Source: an uncultured Clostridia bacterium (lineage in GTDB: Bacteria; Bacillota; Clostridia; CAKSNL01; HGM11501). From it: a stretch of 64,000 nt of DNA. The position numbers and the translations under genes are program-made. Below the pieces are notes generated by a model. The model saw nothing but the letters and a program-made list of their open reading frames with translations, made no database searches and had not been told where the DNA came from. Where the stretch lies: positions 434,001 through 498,000 of the forward strand of contig CAKSNL010000001.1 of assembly GCA_934476235.1 (NCBI GenBank). Reading direction: 5' to 3'. Below, in pieces: positions 25,127 to 33,307 of this stretch (positions are counted from its first letter, which is position 1; every line of letters begins with the position of its first letter).

Positions 25127-27084
25127 AGTTCCTCCATTTCCTCCGGCGAAAAGAACCTTCCGGCATCGCCCGCCGTCAAAGTGCCCGTGCCTTCGTAATA
25201 TTCCGAGTCAAAGCTTCGCGGCAGGTCGGAAAGAACCACTACCGCGTCGCACTTTTCATTTTCTCCCGAATAAATGTAAATATCCTTGCCGAACGCTCTT
25301 ATAATATATCCGCGTTTTTCGCTCTTTTCACGGCACACGGTAATGTTTAACTGACCGACGCTTATCCTATCGCCTTCGGACGCAATTATTTTGTCCGTGC
25401 CGACATCATCGTCCCGTGTCAGCAAAACCTTTCGGGGAGCCAGCTCTCTTATAAGGTCTTTATACCGTACCTCCGATTTTACATCGGTAAACACCAAAAC
25501 ATCCACGCTTCTCACGCCGGCAGAATACAGGTAATCCTTCGCGTCGTCCCCGTCTTTCCCTATAAACAGGACCTTCGCTTTTCCTTGCACGAAAAGCGCG
25601 GAGCCGCCGAAATCATACATGCCCTCCTTCACCGGATGCGAGGGGAGAAATGACAGAGCAAGGCACAAAAGTGCAATATTCGCCAAAATGAACGCCCGTC
25701 TTCTTCTGCCGGATTTTAAATATACAAACAGTGCGGCGACCGTAAACATCCAGAAAAGGACAAACATGGTTCCGTTTTCGGAATGTACTTTTATGTTCGC
25801 AAACGGCAGCCCGGCTGCAATCTCGGCAGTCTTTAGAGTGAAGCTTATCATTATATCCGCCGCTTTATCCAAAAGAAACTTAAAACCGAAAAGCTTTAAT
25901 ATAACGGCTCCGTATCCCGTAACCATAATAAACGGAAGCAGCGGTATTGCAAAAAGATTCGCCAAAAGCGCCGTCAAAGGAAAGCTCCCGAATTGCGCCG
26001 TGATAACCGGAAACGCAAACACTTGTGCCGCAAGGGTCGACGAAAACGCATCGGAAAACGAGAACGGCAAAAATTCCATCGCCCTCTTAAGCGGCGACGC
26101 GAACATTATTATGCCGAGCACCGCGGAAAATGACAGAATAAATGAAAGCGAATATGCCGAAAACGGATTCGCCATAAGTATCAGTGCGGAAGCGATTCCG
26201 ATCGAAGTATATCCGTCGTAATACGCATAAAGCGTTTTCGCGGTCACAAATAAAGAAAACATGATAAATGCGCGGATGCTTGACGGCGACGCTCCGGTAA
26301 GAATTACGAAAAACGCCGCGGCGGGAAGGCACAAAAATCTCGCCCACCTCTTTTCGGTGATCCGCTTTATTAAGTAAAGAACGCCGTACGCCGCGATGGA
26401 GACGTGAAGTCCCGATATTGCAACAATATGCGAAATGCTGCCCATAGCAAGCTTTTCTCTGAAATCACTGTCGGAATAATTGTTCGAGCCCAGAAGCACC
26501 GAGCGCGCAAACATCAGATCCTCTCCGCTCCAGAGCGAGTCCGCCGCGGAAAGAAGCTTTTCTCTCGTTACGGTCACAAAATCTGAAAGCCTGGATAACT
26601 TTATGTCATTGCCGACATTTATCAGCTTGTCCGCCGTGACGGTAAGATATGCCCCGTCGGCATAGTCATATGTGCTTTCGGAAAGCTTGCCCTTTCCTTC
26701 AACATATAAAACATCGCCGTATGAAAATTCGCCGGTATAGGACACTAATTTCATTTTCACATTTCCGGACGAAGCGACTGCCGAAATGTATCCGCTCCTT
26801 TGATACGGCACGGAGCTTACACGGCAGGTAAACCCGCCTTTGGTTTTGGAAAACTCCTCTGCCGTTTTAATGTTTTTCCGATAAACAAAATCGGTATGAT
26901 AAAAGCCTGCGAAAAGGGCGGCGACAATTAAGATCGCCGCCGTCAGGTCTTTATTATTAATAACTATCAATAAAAATACAGGTATAGCCGTAACCACCAA
27001 AAGCTTAAGGTCAAAGCTGTATAAATATACTCCGGCGGTAAATGCAAGTCCGCAGAAAGCCGCCGCTCTCGGTAAATACTTCAC
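25123..27084 (-). CDS. comEC: ComEC/Rec2-family DNA uptake channel, degenerate C-terminal domain
   Basis: 653 residues. N-terminal membrane helices with a DUF4131-type soluble insert (about 55-160), then the Competence domain (about 195-450; HIVAISGLHVSIAAYGVLYLI, GASPSSIRAFIMFSLFVTAK). The C-terminal soluble part keeps a metallo-beta-lactamase-like outline, but where the metal site HxHxDH is expected it reads VLVFTDVKSEVRYKD, so the nuclease-type site appears lost. Intact ComEC proteins are about 100 residues longer. GTG start overlaps the mreB stop (GTGA). A clear membrane channel homologue; competence itself is not shown. Confidence 0.88.
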   Translation of the reverse strand: MKYLPRAAAFCGLAFTAGVYLYSFDLKLLVVTAIPVFLLIVINNKDLTAAILIVAALFAGFYHTDFVYRKNIKTAEEFSKTKGGFTCRVSSVPYQRSGYISAVASSGNVKMKLVSYTGEFSYGDVLYVEGKGKLSESTYDYADGAYLTVTADKLINVGNDIKLSRLSDFVTVTREKLLSAADSLWSGEDLMFARSVLLGSNNYSDSDFREKLAMGSISHIVAISGLHVSIAAYGVLYLIKRITEKRWARFLCLPAAAFFVILTGASPSSIRAFIMFSLFVTAKTLYAYYDGYTSIGIASALILMANPFSAYSLSFILSFSAVLGIIMFASPLKRAMEFLPFSFSDAFSSTLAAQVFAFPVITAQFGSFPLTALLANLFAIPLLPFIMVTGYGAVILKLFGFKFLLDKAADIMISFTLKTAEIAAGLPFANIKVHSENGTMFVLFWMFTVAALFVYLKSGRRRRAFILANIALLCLALSFLPSHPVKEGMYDFGGSALFVQGKAKVLFIGKDGDDAKDYLYSAGVRSVDVLVFTDVKSEVRYKDLIRELAPRKVLLTRDDDVGTDKIIASEGDRISVGQLNITVCREKSEKRGYIIRAFGKDIYIYSGENEKCDAVVVLSDLPRSFDSEYYEGTGTLTAGDAGRFFSPEEMEEL

Positions 27085-28073
27085 CTTGCGATCAGGTCGA
27101 TATAAGAAAGCGCCATCCCAGTGCCCTTGGCAACACAGGCAACCGCGTCCGCCGCCAAATTAACGCTGATCCCGGTTTCCCTCTGAATAAGGCTTGCGGC
27201 ACCCTTTATAAGGGCTCCGCCTCCCGTTAAGGTGATTCCGTTCTTGCAAAGATCCGCCACGAGCTCGGGCGGTGTCTGCGAAAGCGTTTCATGCACCGCG
27301 TCCGTCACAACCGCAAAGCACTCCGTCAGCGGTTTTACGATTTCTTCGCCCGTTACCGTAACCGTTTTCGGGAGTCCGGACGCAAGGCTTCTTCCCTTCA
27401 CTTCCATTGAAAGCTCATCATCCGACGGGAAAACGCTGCCGATATTCATTTTGATTTCTTCAGCCGTGCGTTCCCCGATGGCAATACCGTATTTATCTCT
27501 TATGTATCTTACTATTGATTCGTCGAATCTGTTCCCCGCGGTCTTAATGGATTTTGAAACCACTATTCCGCCGAACGAAATAACCGCAATATCCGTTGTC
27601 CCTCCTCCGATGTCAACAACCATATTGCCCTCGGGCCGTGAAATATCTATTCCGGCGCCGATCGCCGCAGCCAAAGGCTCCTCTATTACAAGCGCCTGGC
27701 GCGCTCCCGCCGCCTCCGCCGCTTCTATAACGGCACGCTCCTCCACTCCCGTTACGGAGCTGGGAACACAGATTACAACACGCGGCTTGAAAATTCTGTT
27801 CCTGCACACCTTAAGAAGGAAATTTCTGAGCATTTTCTCCGTTGTGTAATAGTCGGAAATAACCCCGTCCTTAAGCGGACGGATTGCCACAACGTCGCCC
27901 GGGGTGCGCCCTATAAGAGTCTGCGCCTCCTCGCCGACCGCGCGTATCTTTTTCGTCATTGAATCGATCGCTACGACGGAGGGCTCACGAAGGACCACTC
28001 CCTTTTCAGGGACATAGACCAAAACAGAGGTTGTCCCAAGATCTATTCCGATTTCTCCGGTTCGTCCGAACAA
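27081..28073 (-). CDS. mreB: MreB/Mbl-type cell-shape actin homologue
   Basis: 330 residues. Actin-like ATPase forming membrane-bound filaments that guide lateral wall synthesis. Seen: phosphate-1 IGIDLGTTSVLVYV, VICVPSSVTGVEERAV, phosphate-2 MVVDIGGGTTDIAVISFGG, EIKMNIGS, and the adenosine motif ITLTGGGALIKG. Length is normal. It has an Mbl-like feel, so it may be a paralogue rather than the main mreB. It lies 37 bp after proS and overlaps comEC, so proS-mreB-comEC-holA may be cotranscribed. No mreC/mreD is next to it. Confidence 0.92.
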   Translation of the reverse strand: MFGRTGEIGIDLGTTSVLVYVPEKGVVLREPSVVAIDSMTKKIRAVGEEAQTLIGRTPGDVVAIRPLKDGVISDYYTTEKMLRNFLLKVCRNRIFKPRVVICVPSSVTGVEERAVIEAAEAAGARQALVIEEPLAAAIGAGIDISRPEGNMVVDIGGGTTDIAVISFGGIVVSKSIKTAGNRFDESIVRYIRDKYGIAIGERTAEEIKMNIGSVFPSDDELSMEVKGRSLASGLPKTVTVTGEEIVKPLTECFAVVTDAVHETLSQTPPELVADLCKNGITLTGGGALIKGAASLIQRETGISVNLAADAVACVAKGTGMALSYIDLIAR

Positions 28074-28110
28074 AAGCTCCTCCCCCTTTCACGACTAATA
28101 TATGCCCGTA

Positions 28111-29802
28111 TTACTTTATATATGCTATCGCTTTTTCTATTGCTTCGTCCTTAGTTAAAAGCTCAAACTCAGCTTCGCTTCTGAGCTTGTATTCGCAAAG
28201 TCCCTCGCCCGCTTTTTTGCCGACGGTTATTCTTACCGGCACGCCGATAAGATCCCAGTCCTTAAACTTAACGCCGGGGCGCTCGTCGCGGTCGTCCGTA
28301 ACGACTTCGATGCCCGCCTTTTCAAGCCTGTCCGCAATCTCATTTGCCATATCCGCCTGAACGGAATCATTCACGTTGACGGGAACGACTACTGCTTTAT
28401 AGGGGGCTACCGAAACGGGCCAGATTATACCGTTATCGTCATGATTCTGCTCGATAACCGCGGCAAGGCAGCGGTTAACGCCGATGCCGTAGCAGCCCAT
28501 TATAACGCTCTTATCCTCGCCTGTCTCGTCGCGGTAGGTAAGACCCAAAGCGTCCGAATACTTCGTGCCGAGCTTGAATATGTGACCGACCTCGATTCCC
28601 TGAGCGGTCTTTATTCTCTTTCCGCACACGGGGCAGATGTCGCCCTCCTCGATGGAGCGCACGTCCGCCGTTATCTCCGGAGTAAAGTCTCTTCCCGGGT
28701 TAACGTTCTCAATGTGGCAGTCCGTCTCATTTGCGCCGACGATGAAGTTTCTCATCGCCATTACCTCGTTATCCGCTATTACCGGAGCGCCTATATTTAC
28801 CGGACCGGCAAAGCCGACCTTCGCGCCCGTGATTCTTACAACGTCAGCCGCGTCCGCAAGCGCCACTTCCGAAGCGCCCGTGATATTGGCAAGCTTGACT
28901 TCGTTTATCTCCCTGTCTCCGCGCACCAAAACCGCGTAAAATTTATCGTCGCACTTATAGACCATCGTCTTGACAAAGCTCTTTGCGTCCTTCCCGAAGA
29001 AAGCGGCAACCTCGTCAATCGTTTTGGCATCGGGCGTCTCCACCTTTTTCATTTCCTTCATTTCCTCGTTTGACGCCTCGGGTGTAACGCAGAGCGCTTT
29101 TTCGATATTTGCACTGTAGCGGCAGTCCTCGCAGTACGCTATAGTGTCCTCGCCGACCTCGGAAATAACCATGAATTCCTGGCTTCCCGAACCGCCCATT
29201 GCGCCGGTATCCGCGTCAACTATCATATAGTTAAGACCGAGCCTGTCGAAAATTCTTCTGTACGCATCATACATAGCCTTATAAGACTCGTCAAGCCCTT
29301 CCTTGGTCGTGTCAAAGCTGTACGCGTCCTTCATGATAAATTCGCGCGTTCTCATAACTCCGAAACGCGGACGGCGCTCATCACGGTACTTTGTCTGCAT
29401 CTGATAAAGCGTGAAGGGATAATCCCTGTACGAATGAACGGAATCCTTAACGGTCTGCGTGAAAATCTCCTCGTGAGTGGGACCTAAGCAAAAGTCCCTG
29501 TCGTTTCTGTCCTTCAGGCGGAACATATCGTCGCCGAAACGCTCCCATCTTCCGGATTTCTGATAGCACTCAGCCGGCAGAAGCGCGCTCATCAAAAGCT
29601 CCTGCGCACCGGCTCTATCCATCTCCTCGCGGATAATATTTTCCACATTGTGCAATACCTTGATTCCGAGAGGAAGATATGAGTACACACCTGCCGCGAG
29701 CTTGCTGATAAGCGCCGCGCGCATCATTAAAATGTGGCTCGATATTTCAGCCTCCGCCGGAGCCTCTCTCAGCGTGGGCATAAGTAATTTTGAAGCTTTC
29801 AT
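28111..29802 (-). CDS. proS: Prolyl-tRNA synthetase (bacterial type with editing insertion)
   Basis: 563 residues, class II aminoacyl-tRNA synthetase. Motif 2 region FRLKDRNDRDFCLGPTHEEIFT and KYRDERRPRFGVMRTREFIMKDAYSFD (about 100-160), an INS editing domain (about 240-380), motif 3 GCYGIGVNRCLAAVIEQ, and a C-terminal anticodon-binding domain (PYKAVVVPVNVND onwards). Bacterial ProS length is about 570. No T-box was seen upstream; a standard promoter lies at 29842-29870. Confidence 0.97.
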   Translation of the reverse strand: MKASKLLMPTLREAPAEAEISSHILMMRAALISKLAAGVYSYLPLGIKVLHNVENIIREEMDRAGAQELLMSALLPAECYQKSGRWERFGDDMFRLKDRNDRDFCLGPTHEEIFTQTVKDSVHSYRDYPFTLYQMQTKYRDERRPRFGVMRTREFIMKDAYSFDTTKEGLDESYKAMYDAYRRIFDRLGLNYMIVDADTGAMGGSGSQEFMVISEVGEDTIAYCEDCRYSANIEKALCVTPEASNEEMKEMKKVETPDAKTIDEVAAFFGKDAKSFVKTMVYKCDDKFYAVLVRGDREINEVKLANITGASEVALADAADVVRITGAKVGFAGPVNIGAPVIADNEVMAMRNFIVGANETDCHIENVNPGRDFTPEITADVRSIEEGDICPVCGKRIKTAQGIEVGHIFKLGTKYSDALGLTYRDETGEDKSVIMGCYGIGVNRCLAAVIEQNHDDNGIIWPVSVAPYKAVVVPVNVNDSVQADMANEIADRLEKAGIEVVTDDRDERPGVKFKDWDLIGVPVRITVGKKAGEGLCEYKLRSEAEFELLTKDEAIEKAIAYIK

Positions 29803-29841
29803 AAATAAAACACCTTCCGAAACTCATAATAAACTTATTTT

Positions 29842-29870
29842 ATTCTACCATAAAAAAGCGCATAATGCAA
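29842..29870 (-). promoter_or_regulatory. proS promoter
   Basis: Minus strand TTGCAT (29865-29870), 17-bp spacer, TAGAAT (29842-29847), 40 bp before the ATG. Confidence 0.6.
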
Positions 29871-29902
29871 GCCCCGAGTTCAAAAAATTGAACCCGGGGC
29901 TT
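29868..29902 (-). terminator. Terminator after the PII-like gene
   Basis: AAGCCCCGGGTTCAA / TTGAACTCGGGGCTT stem. The T-run beyond is imperfect. It overlaps the proS -35 region. Confidence 0.65.
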
Positions 29903-29906
29903 AAAT

Positions 29907-30572
29907 TTAATCTTCCTTATCAAAGCCGAATCCGGCAATTTCCGTCACGGGCAGTGAGAAAGCTATCGCGTTTGCCTCTGTCCCCGCTCCCGCATTTTCC
30001 ACTATCGCCCTCATAATCTCGGTCTTTTTTTCCTTTTTCGCGACTATCAGGATGATCTCTTTTTCAGTCGCAATGGAAACGGAAAAGAAGTTTTCCGCGC
30101 TCTTTGTTCCCGTTCCCTTGCCGTGAATGACCGTTCCTCCGGTTGCGCCGGCTTTTCGCGCCGCATCCATAACAACGTCGGTCCGCCCTTCGTTCGCAAT
30201 TACGGTAATCAGTTCATAGTCTGCTTTAAGCTCCGGCGCACGCCCTTTTGCGCCTTCTCCTCCGGTAAGATATTCCACGGTCTTTCCACCTCCTACGCTT
30301 TTTACGGGAACCGAAACAATGATTCCCTGCCCCGGCACGCCGATAAACATGCGGTTTTTTTCTTCTTTTATGAGCTCCTTTGTCTTTTCCCGTGTGCAAA
30401 CGGTAATAACCGCTCTCTTTTCATTGTTTTCAATGCCCAAAAGCTCAAGCATATTGCTCACAGCCGTGCCCTTTGCACGGAAAGCGACCGAAAACGGCAG
30501 CGAAAGCCCGGAGCATATCCCGTCAAGCACGCCCAGCATATCGGGCGGACATATTGAAATAACATAATTCAT
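29907..30572 (-). CDS. Tandem PII-like signalling protein
   Basis: 221 residues made of two PII-like halves (about 1-105 and 115-215). The second has the typical pattern YELITVIANEGRTDVVMDAARKAGATGGTVIHGKGTG, followed by SVSIATEKEIILIVAKKEK. PII domains normally trimerise as single units; here two are fused. It ends a two-gene unit with the DUF1538 membrane protein 2 bp upstream, suggesting it gates or senses the state of that protein, as PII proteins do for AmtB. The ligand is unknown. Confidence 0.85.
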   Translation of the reverse strand: MNYVISICPPDMLGVLDGICSGLSLPFSVAFRAKGTAVSNMLELLGIENNEKRAVITVCTREKTKELIKEEKNRMFIGVPGQGIIVSVPVKSVGGGKTVEYLTGGEGAKGRAPELKADYELITVIANEGRTDVVMDAARKAGATGGTVIHGKGTGTKSAENFFSVSIATEKEIILIVAKKEKKTEIMRAIVENAGAGTEANAIAFSLPVTEIAGFGFDKED

Positions 30573-30574
30573 TT

Positions 30575-32131
30575 TTATTCCTCCCAGAGCTCGATAATAT
30601 CGTGATCTCCGTAAGCCGGCTTTTCTTCCTCGTGCTCTTTTTTCTCCTTTTTATCCTTAAGACTGTAGCAAAAGCCCAGTATCTGAATGGAAATGAGCGG
30701 CATCATCGCCACCATGGCGACAAGTCCGAACGCGTCCGAAACCGCGTTCCCTCCGAGCGATGCGGAAGCCCCGATCATGAATTGCAGCATAAACGTCGCC
30801 GTCATGGGTCCCGACGCAACACCGCCCGAGTCAAACGCAATCGCCGTGTAAATGTCCGGCACGAAAAACGAAAGCGCAAGCGCCGTCACATATCCCGGCA
30901 CCAAAAACCACAGAATGGAAATCCCTGTCAGAACTCTTATCATGGAAAGCCCCATCGCCGCAGCTATTGCCGCGGACAGGCTTATTTTTATCGCCTTTCC
31001 CGGTATCGCGCCCGCACTGACCTCCTCGATCTGCCGCTCCAATACCGCGACCGCGGGCTCAGCCGAAATTATGAACCAGCCGAAAAGCATTGAAAGGGGC
31101 ACTAAGAGCGACTTTGTCCCCCCAGCCGCGAGCGACGAGCCTAAGACCATGCCGAGAGATGAAAACCCGACGTTGACGCCGGTTAAAAAGAGCACCAGCC
31201 CCAGATATGTATATAAAAGTCCGATCAAAATCTTTCCGAGCGAGTGGCGCGAAAGCTTTAACGAAAAAAGCTGAAACAGTAAAAATATCACCGCAATGGG
31301 CAAAAGCGAAAGCGCCATTTCCGCAAAATATCCCGGCAGCGCCGAAAAATATTCCCTGCCGAGCTCCCGCGTCGTGCCGTAGACCTTAGTCACGATATAG
31401 GTTTCTTCGCCCTGTCCCGAATAGAAAAATCCCAGGAGCAGCACCGCGAGTATCGGACCGACCGATGAAAGAGCGACCAGACCGAACGAGTCCGCCTCCG
31501 CCTTTTTATCGCTTCTGATGTTCGACACGCCGACGCCGAGCGCCAGAATAAAGGGAACCGTCATGGGACCGGTCGTCACACCGCCGGAATCAAACGCAAT
31601 GCCCAGAAAGTCCGGCTCCGCAAACGAGGCAAGTGCGAAAACGATTCCGTAGCACGCCAGAAGGAGCCATCTTAACTTTATGCCCGTTATGATTCGGAGC
31701 ATGCAAAGCGAAAGAAAAAATCCCACTCCCACACCGACGGTTGCCAAAAGTACAACGTTATTTATATGCGGCACCGTTTCCGCAAGCACGAAAAGGTCCG
31801 GCTCCGCGACCGTTACCGCAAATCCGAGCGCAAAGCTCACCGCCAGAATGAACGGGAGTTTTTTGGTCTTCGTCATTGCCGTTCCGATCTTGCTTCCTAT
31901 CGGTGTCATCGAAGTTTCCGCTCCGAGCGAAAACAGGCTTATTCCGAGTATCAAAAACACCGTCCCGACAAGGAAGTTAAGCATAAGATCCGTCCTTATC
32001 GGAGATACGGTGAAGCAAAGCACAGTAACTATCAATAAGATCGGCATGACGGACGATGCCGCCTCGCCGAATTTTTCCGCGATCGCCGCATGGTTTTCTT
32101 TGATTATGTCTCTTTTCTTCAGCCCTATCAC
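30575..32131 (-). CDS. DUF1538 family membrane protein (internally duplicated)
   Basis: 518 residues, about 14 helices in two homologous halves. Each half carries the family hallmark: AFDSGGVTTGPMTVPFILALGVGVS (about residue 180) and AFDSGGVASGPMTATFMLQFMIGAS (about residue 440). The internal duplication is typical of transporters with inverted or tandem repeats. Function is not established; a transport role is inferred. The C-terminus is charged and cytosolic-looking (KEKKEHEEEK). Two bp separate it from the PII-like gene. Confidence 0.85.
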   Translation of the reverse strand: MIGLKKRDIIKENHAAIAEKFGEAASSVMPILLIVTVLCFTVSPIRTDLMLNFLVGTVFLILGISLFSLGAETSMTPIGSKIGTAMTKTKKLPFILAVSFALGFAVTVAEPDLFVLAETVPHINNVVLLATVGVGVGFFLSLCMLRIITGIKLRWLLLACYGIVFALASFAEPDFLGIAFDSGGVTTGPMTVPFILALGVGVSNIRSDKKAEADSFGLVALSSVGPILAVLLLGFFYSGQGEETYIVTKVYGTTRELGREYFSALPGYFAEMALSLLPIAVIFLLFQLFSLKLSRHSLGKILIGLLYTYLGLVLFLTGVNVGFSSLGMVLGSSLAAGGTKSLLVPLSMLFGWFIISAEPAVAVLERQIEEVSAGAIPGKAIKISLSAAIAAAMGLSMIRVLTGISILWFLVPGYVTALALSFFVPDIYTAIAFDSGGVASGPMTATFMLQFMIGASASLGGNAVSDAFGLVAMVAMMPLISIQILGFCYSLKDKKEKKEHEEEKPAYGDHDIIELWEE

Positions 32132-32215
32132 CCGCCTTTTTTCTACCTATTTAATATTGTACCATAAAATTCCCTTTTCCGCAATAAAACTTTTTAAATA
32201 AAATGTAAAATTTAT

Positions 32216-32554
32216 TCAGCGCTCCCTTTTAAGATCGTCCGCAATGCTTTTGCACGCGTTATAAATGAGCCGGCGCTCTCCTAAAGAAATCCCGGAAAGC
32301 AGCAGCGAAAACTCCCTGTCAAACTCACGCTCCGAATTATCTGTAACGTCCATCAGGAGCGTATCAACGCTCGTGCCCAATGCATTTGCCAGTGCGATTA
32401 TGCTCGGAAGGCTTAATTTTGTTGTCCCGCGTTCAATATGCGAAATCAGCGTATCGCTTAAGTTGGCTTTTTCCGCCAGCTGTGCCTGCGTTATATAAAG
32501 CTTCTTTCTCTTTTCCCGCACCCTTTTTCCGATCGCTTTATAATCAATTTTCAT
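32216..32554 (-). CDS. XRE-family helix-turn-helix regulator
   Basis: 112 residues. N-terminal HTH_3 domain (about 3-62: IGKRVREKRKKLYITQAQLAEKANLSDTLISHIERG) followed by a helical C-terminal region probably for dimerisation. ATG 32554 is a choice: an ATG at 32560 and a TTG at 32563 are in frame and no start has a strong ribosome binding site. It lies 27-28 bp after another XRE gene on the same strand. DNA target unknown; the operator pair upstream of the partner gene is a candidate. Confidence 0.8.
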   Translation of the reverse strand: MKIDYKAIGKRVREKRKKLYITQAQLAEKANLSDTLISHIERGTTKLSLPSIIALANALGTSVDTLLMDVTDNSEREFDREFSLLLSGISLGERRLIYNACKSIADDLKRER

Positions 32555-32580
32555 AAACATCAACCCATTTCAAGGTTTTA

Positions 32581-32835
32581 TTATTTTTCAATATAAACCT
32601 CCAGTCCCCTGAAAAATTCGTCATACTCGCAGCCGTATATCTCCTTTAATGCAATAAGTGCACTGATTCTGATATTCAGTTCACCCGCTTCATATTTTGC
32701 ATATGTTGTCCTGCCTATGTCGCACCCCATGCACTGAAGTCTGGCGCAAAGTTTTTCCTGCGATAACTTGTGTTTCAACCGCAGTCTTTTTAAATTCTCG
32801 CCCATATTAAGATCGCGCCTTAATTTCTGTTCCAT
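32581..32835 (-). CDS. Small XRE-family regulator
   Basis: 84 residues, nearly all one HTH domain (MGENLKRLRLKHKLSQEKLCARLQCMGCDIGRTTYAKYEAGELNIR). GGAGGTG ribosome binding site before ATG 32835. Divergent from a small orphan ORF across a promoter flanked by two similar operators (32854-32871 and 32908-32925), so it is probably autoregulatory in the manner of Cro-like repressors. Regulator function is clear by fold; targets are inferred. Confidence 0.85.
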   Translation of the reverse strand: MEQKLRRDLNMGENLKRLRLKHKLSQEKLCARLQCMGCDIGRTTYAKYEAGELNIRISALIALKEIYGCEYDEFFRGLEVYIEK

Positions 32836-32853
32836 AAAACACCTCCATATAAT

Positions 32854-32925
32854 TGACCAGTATTGGTTGCAATTATGTATATTTTATGCTATAATTATTA
32901 AAAATATTGTCCGCAATAGCGGTCA
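32854..32925. promoter_or_regulatory. Two related operators flanking a promoter
   Basis: Operator 1 (32854-32871) reads TGACCAGTATTGGTTGCA. Operator 2 (32908-32925), read on the minus strand, is TGACCGCTATTGCGGACA; 12 of 18 positions match and both are partly palindromic. Between them lies a promoter TTGCAA (32867-32872)-17-TATAAT (32890-32895) for the rightward ORF. Operator 1 overlaps the -35 and operator 2 covers the initial transcribed region. Confidence 0.7.
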
Positions 32926-32943
32926 GAAATTGGAGTGAAAAAT

Positions 32944-33177
32944 ATGAACGGAAAAATTCAGGATGAAATTTACCTTGAATGTGAGGACGCATTTTTATCC
33001 GGCGTCACGGATTTTTTCGTGCTCAGGCGTGACGAAGAGATTACCCGGGCGCTTCGTTCGTTAAAAAAAGAGCATCCGGGCGTGCACATTTTCATGCCTG
33101 ACAGAATAAACAACGGAACATTTTATTTGTCGGAAAAAATTTTTTCAAAAAATTGTGCAACTTTTTTGCTCCCTTAA
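32944..33177 (+). CDS. Small orphan protein, unknown function
   Basis: 77 residues, not recognised. ATG 32944 follows TTGGAG at a good distance. Sequence is acidic at the N-terminus, with mixed charge in the middle (FFVLRRDEEITRALRSLKKEHPG), then a hydrophobic/aromatic tail. No signal peptide and no clear membrane helix. It is controlled by the two-operator promoter and divergent from the XRE gene, so it belongs to that regulatory unit. It could be a toxin or anti-repressor-like product, but nothing in the sequence proves this. Confidence 0.6.
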   Translation: MNGKIQDEIYLECEDAFLSGVTDFFVLRRDEEITRALRSLKKEHPGVHIFMPDRINNGTFYLSEKIFSKNCATFLLP

Positions 33178-33191
33178 CTGTATTATTAGTA

Positions 33192-33256
33192 CAGGAGAGT
33201 ATTTCCCTTTTGAAAATCATTAAATTTACCCTTAGTGTATTGACAATACTCTCCTG
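33192..33256. promoter_or_regulatory. Widely spaced inverted repeat at the SLH-gene promoter
   Basis: CAGGAGAGTATT (33192-33203) and its exact complement AATACTCTCCTG (33245-33256) are 41 bp apart. The second arm overlaps the -35 end and spacer of the promoter TTGACA (33240-33245)-17-TATATT (33263-33268). It may be an operator pair or an RNA hairpin. Confidence 0.6.
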
Positions 33257-33268
33257 CTGTTGTATATT
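33240..33268 (+). promoter_or_regulatory. Promoter of the SLH surface protein
   Basis: TTGACA (33240-33245), 17-bp spacer, TATATT (33263-33268), followed by AAAGGAGGT and the ATG at 33308. Confidence 0.8.
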
Positions 33269-33307
33269 AAAGTATATACTTATACACCAAAAGGAGGTAC
33301 ATAAAAT

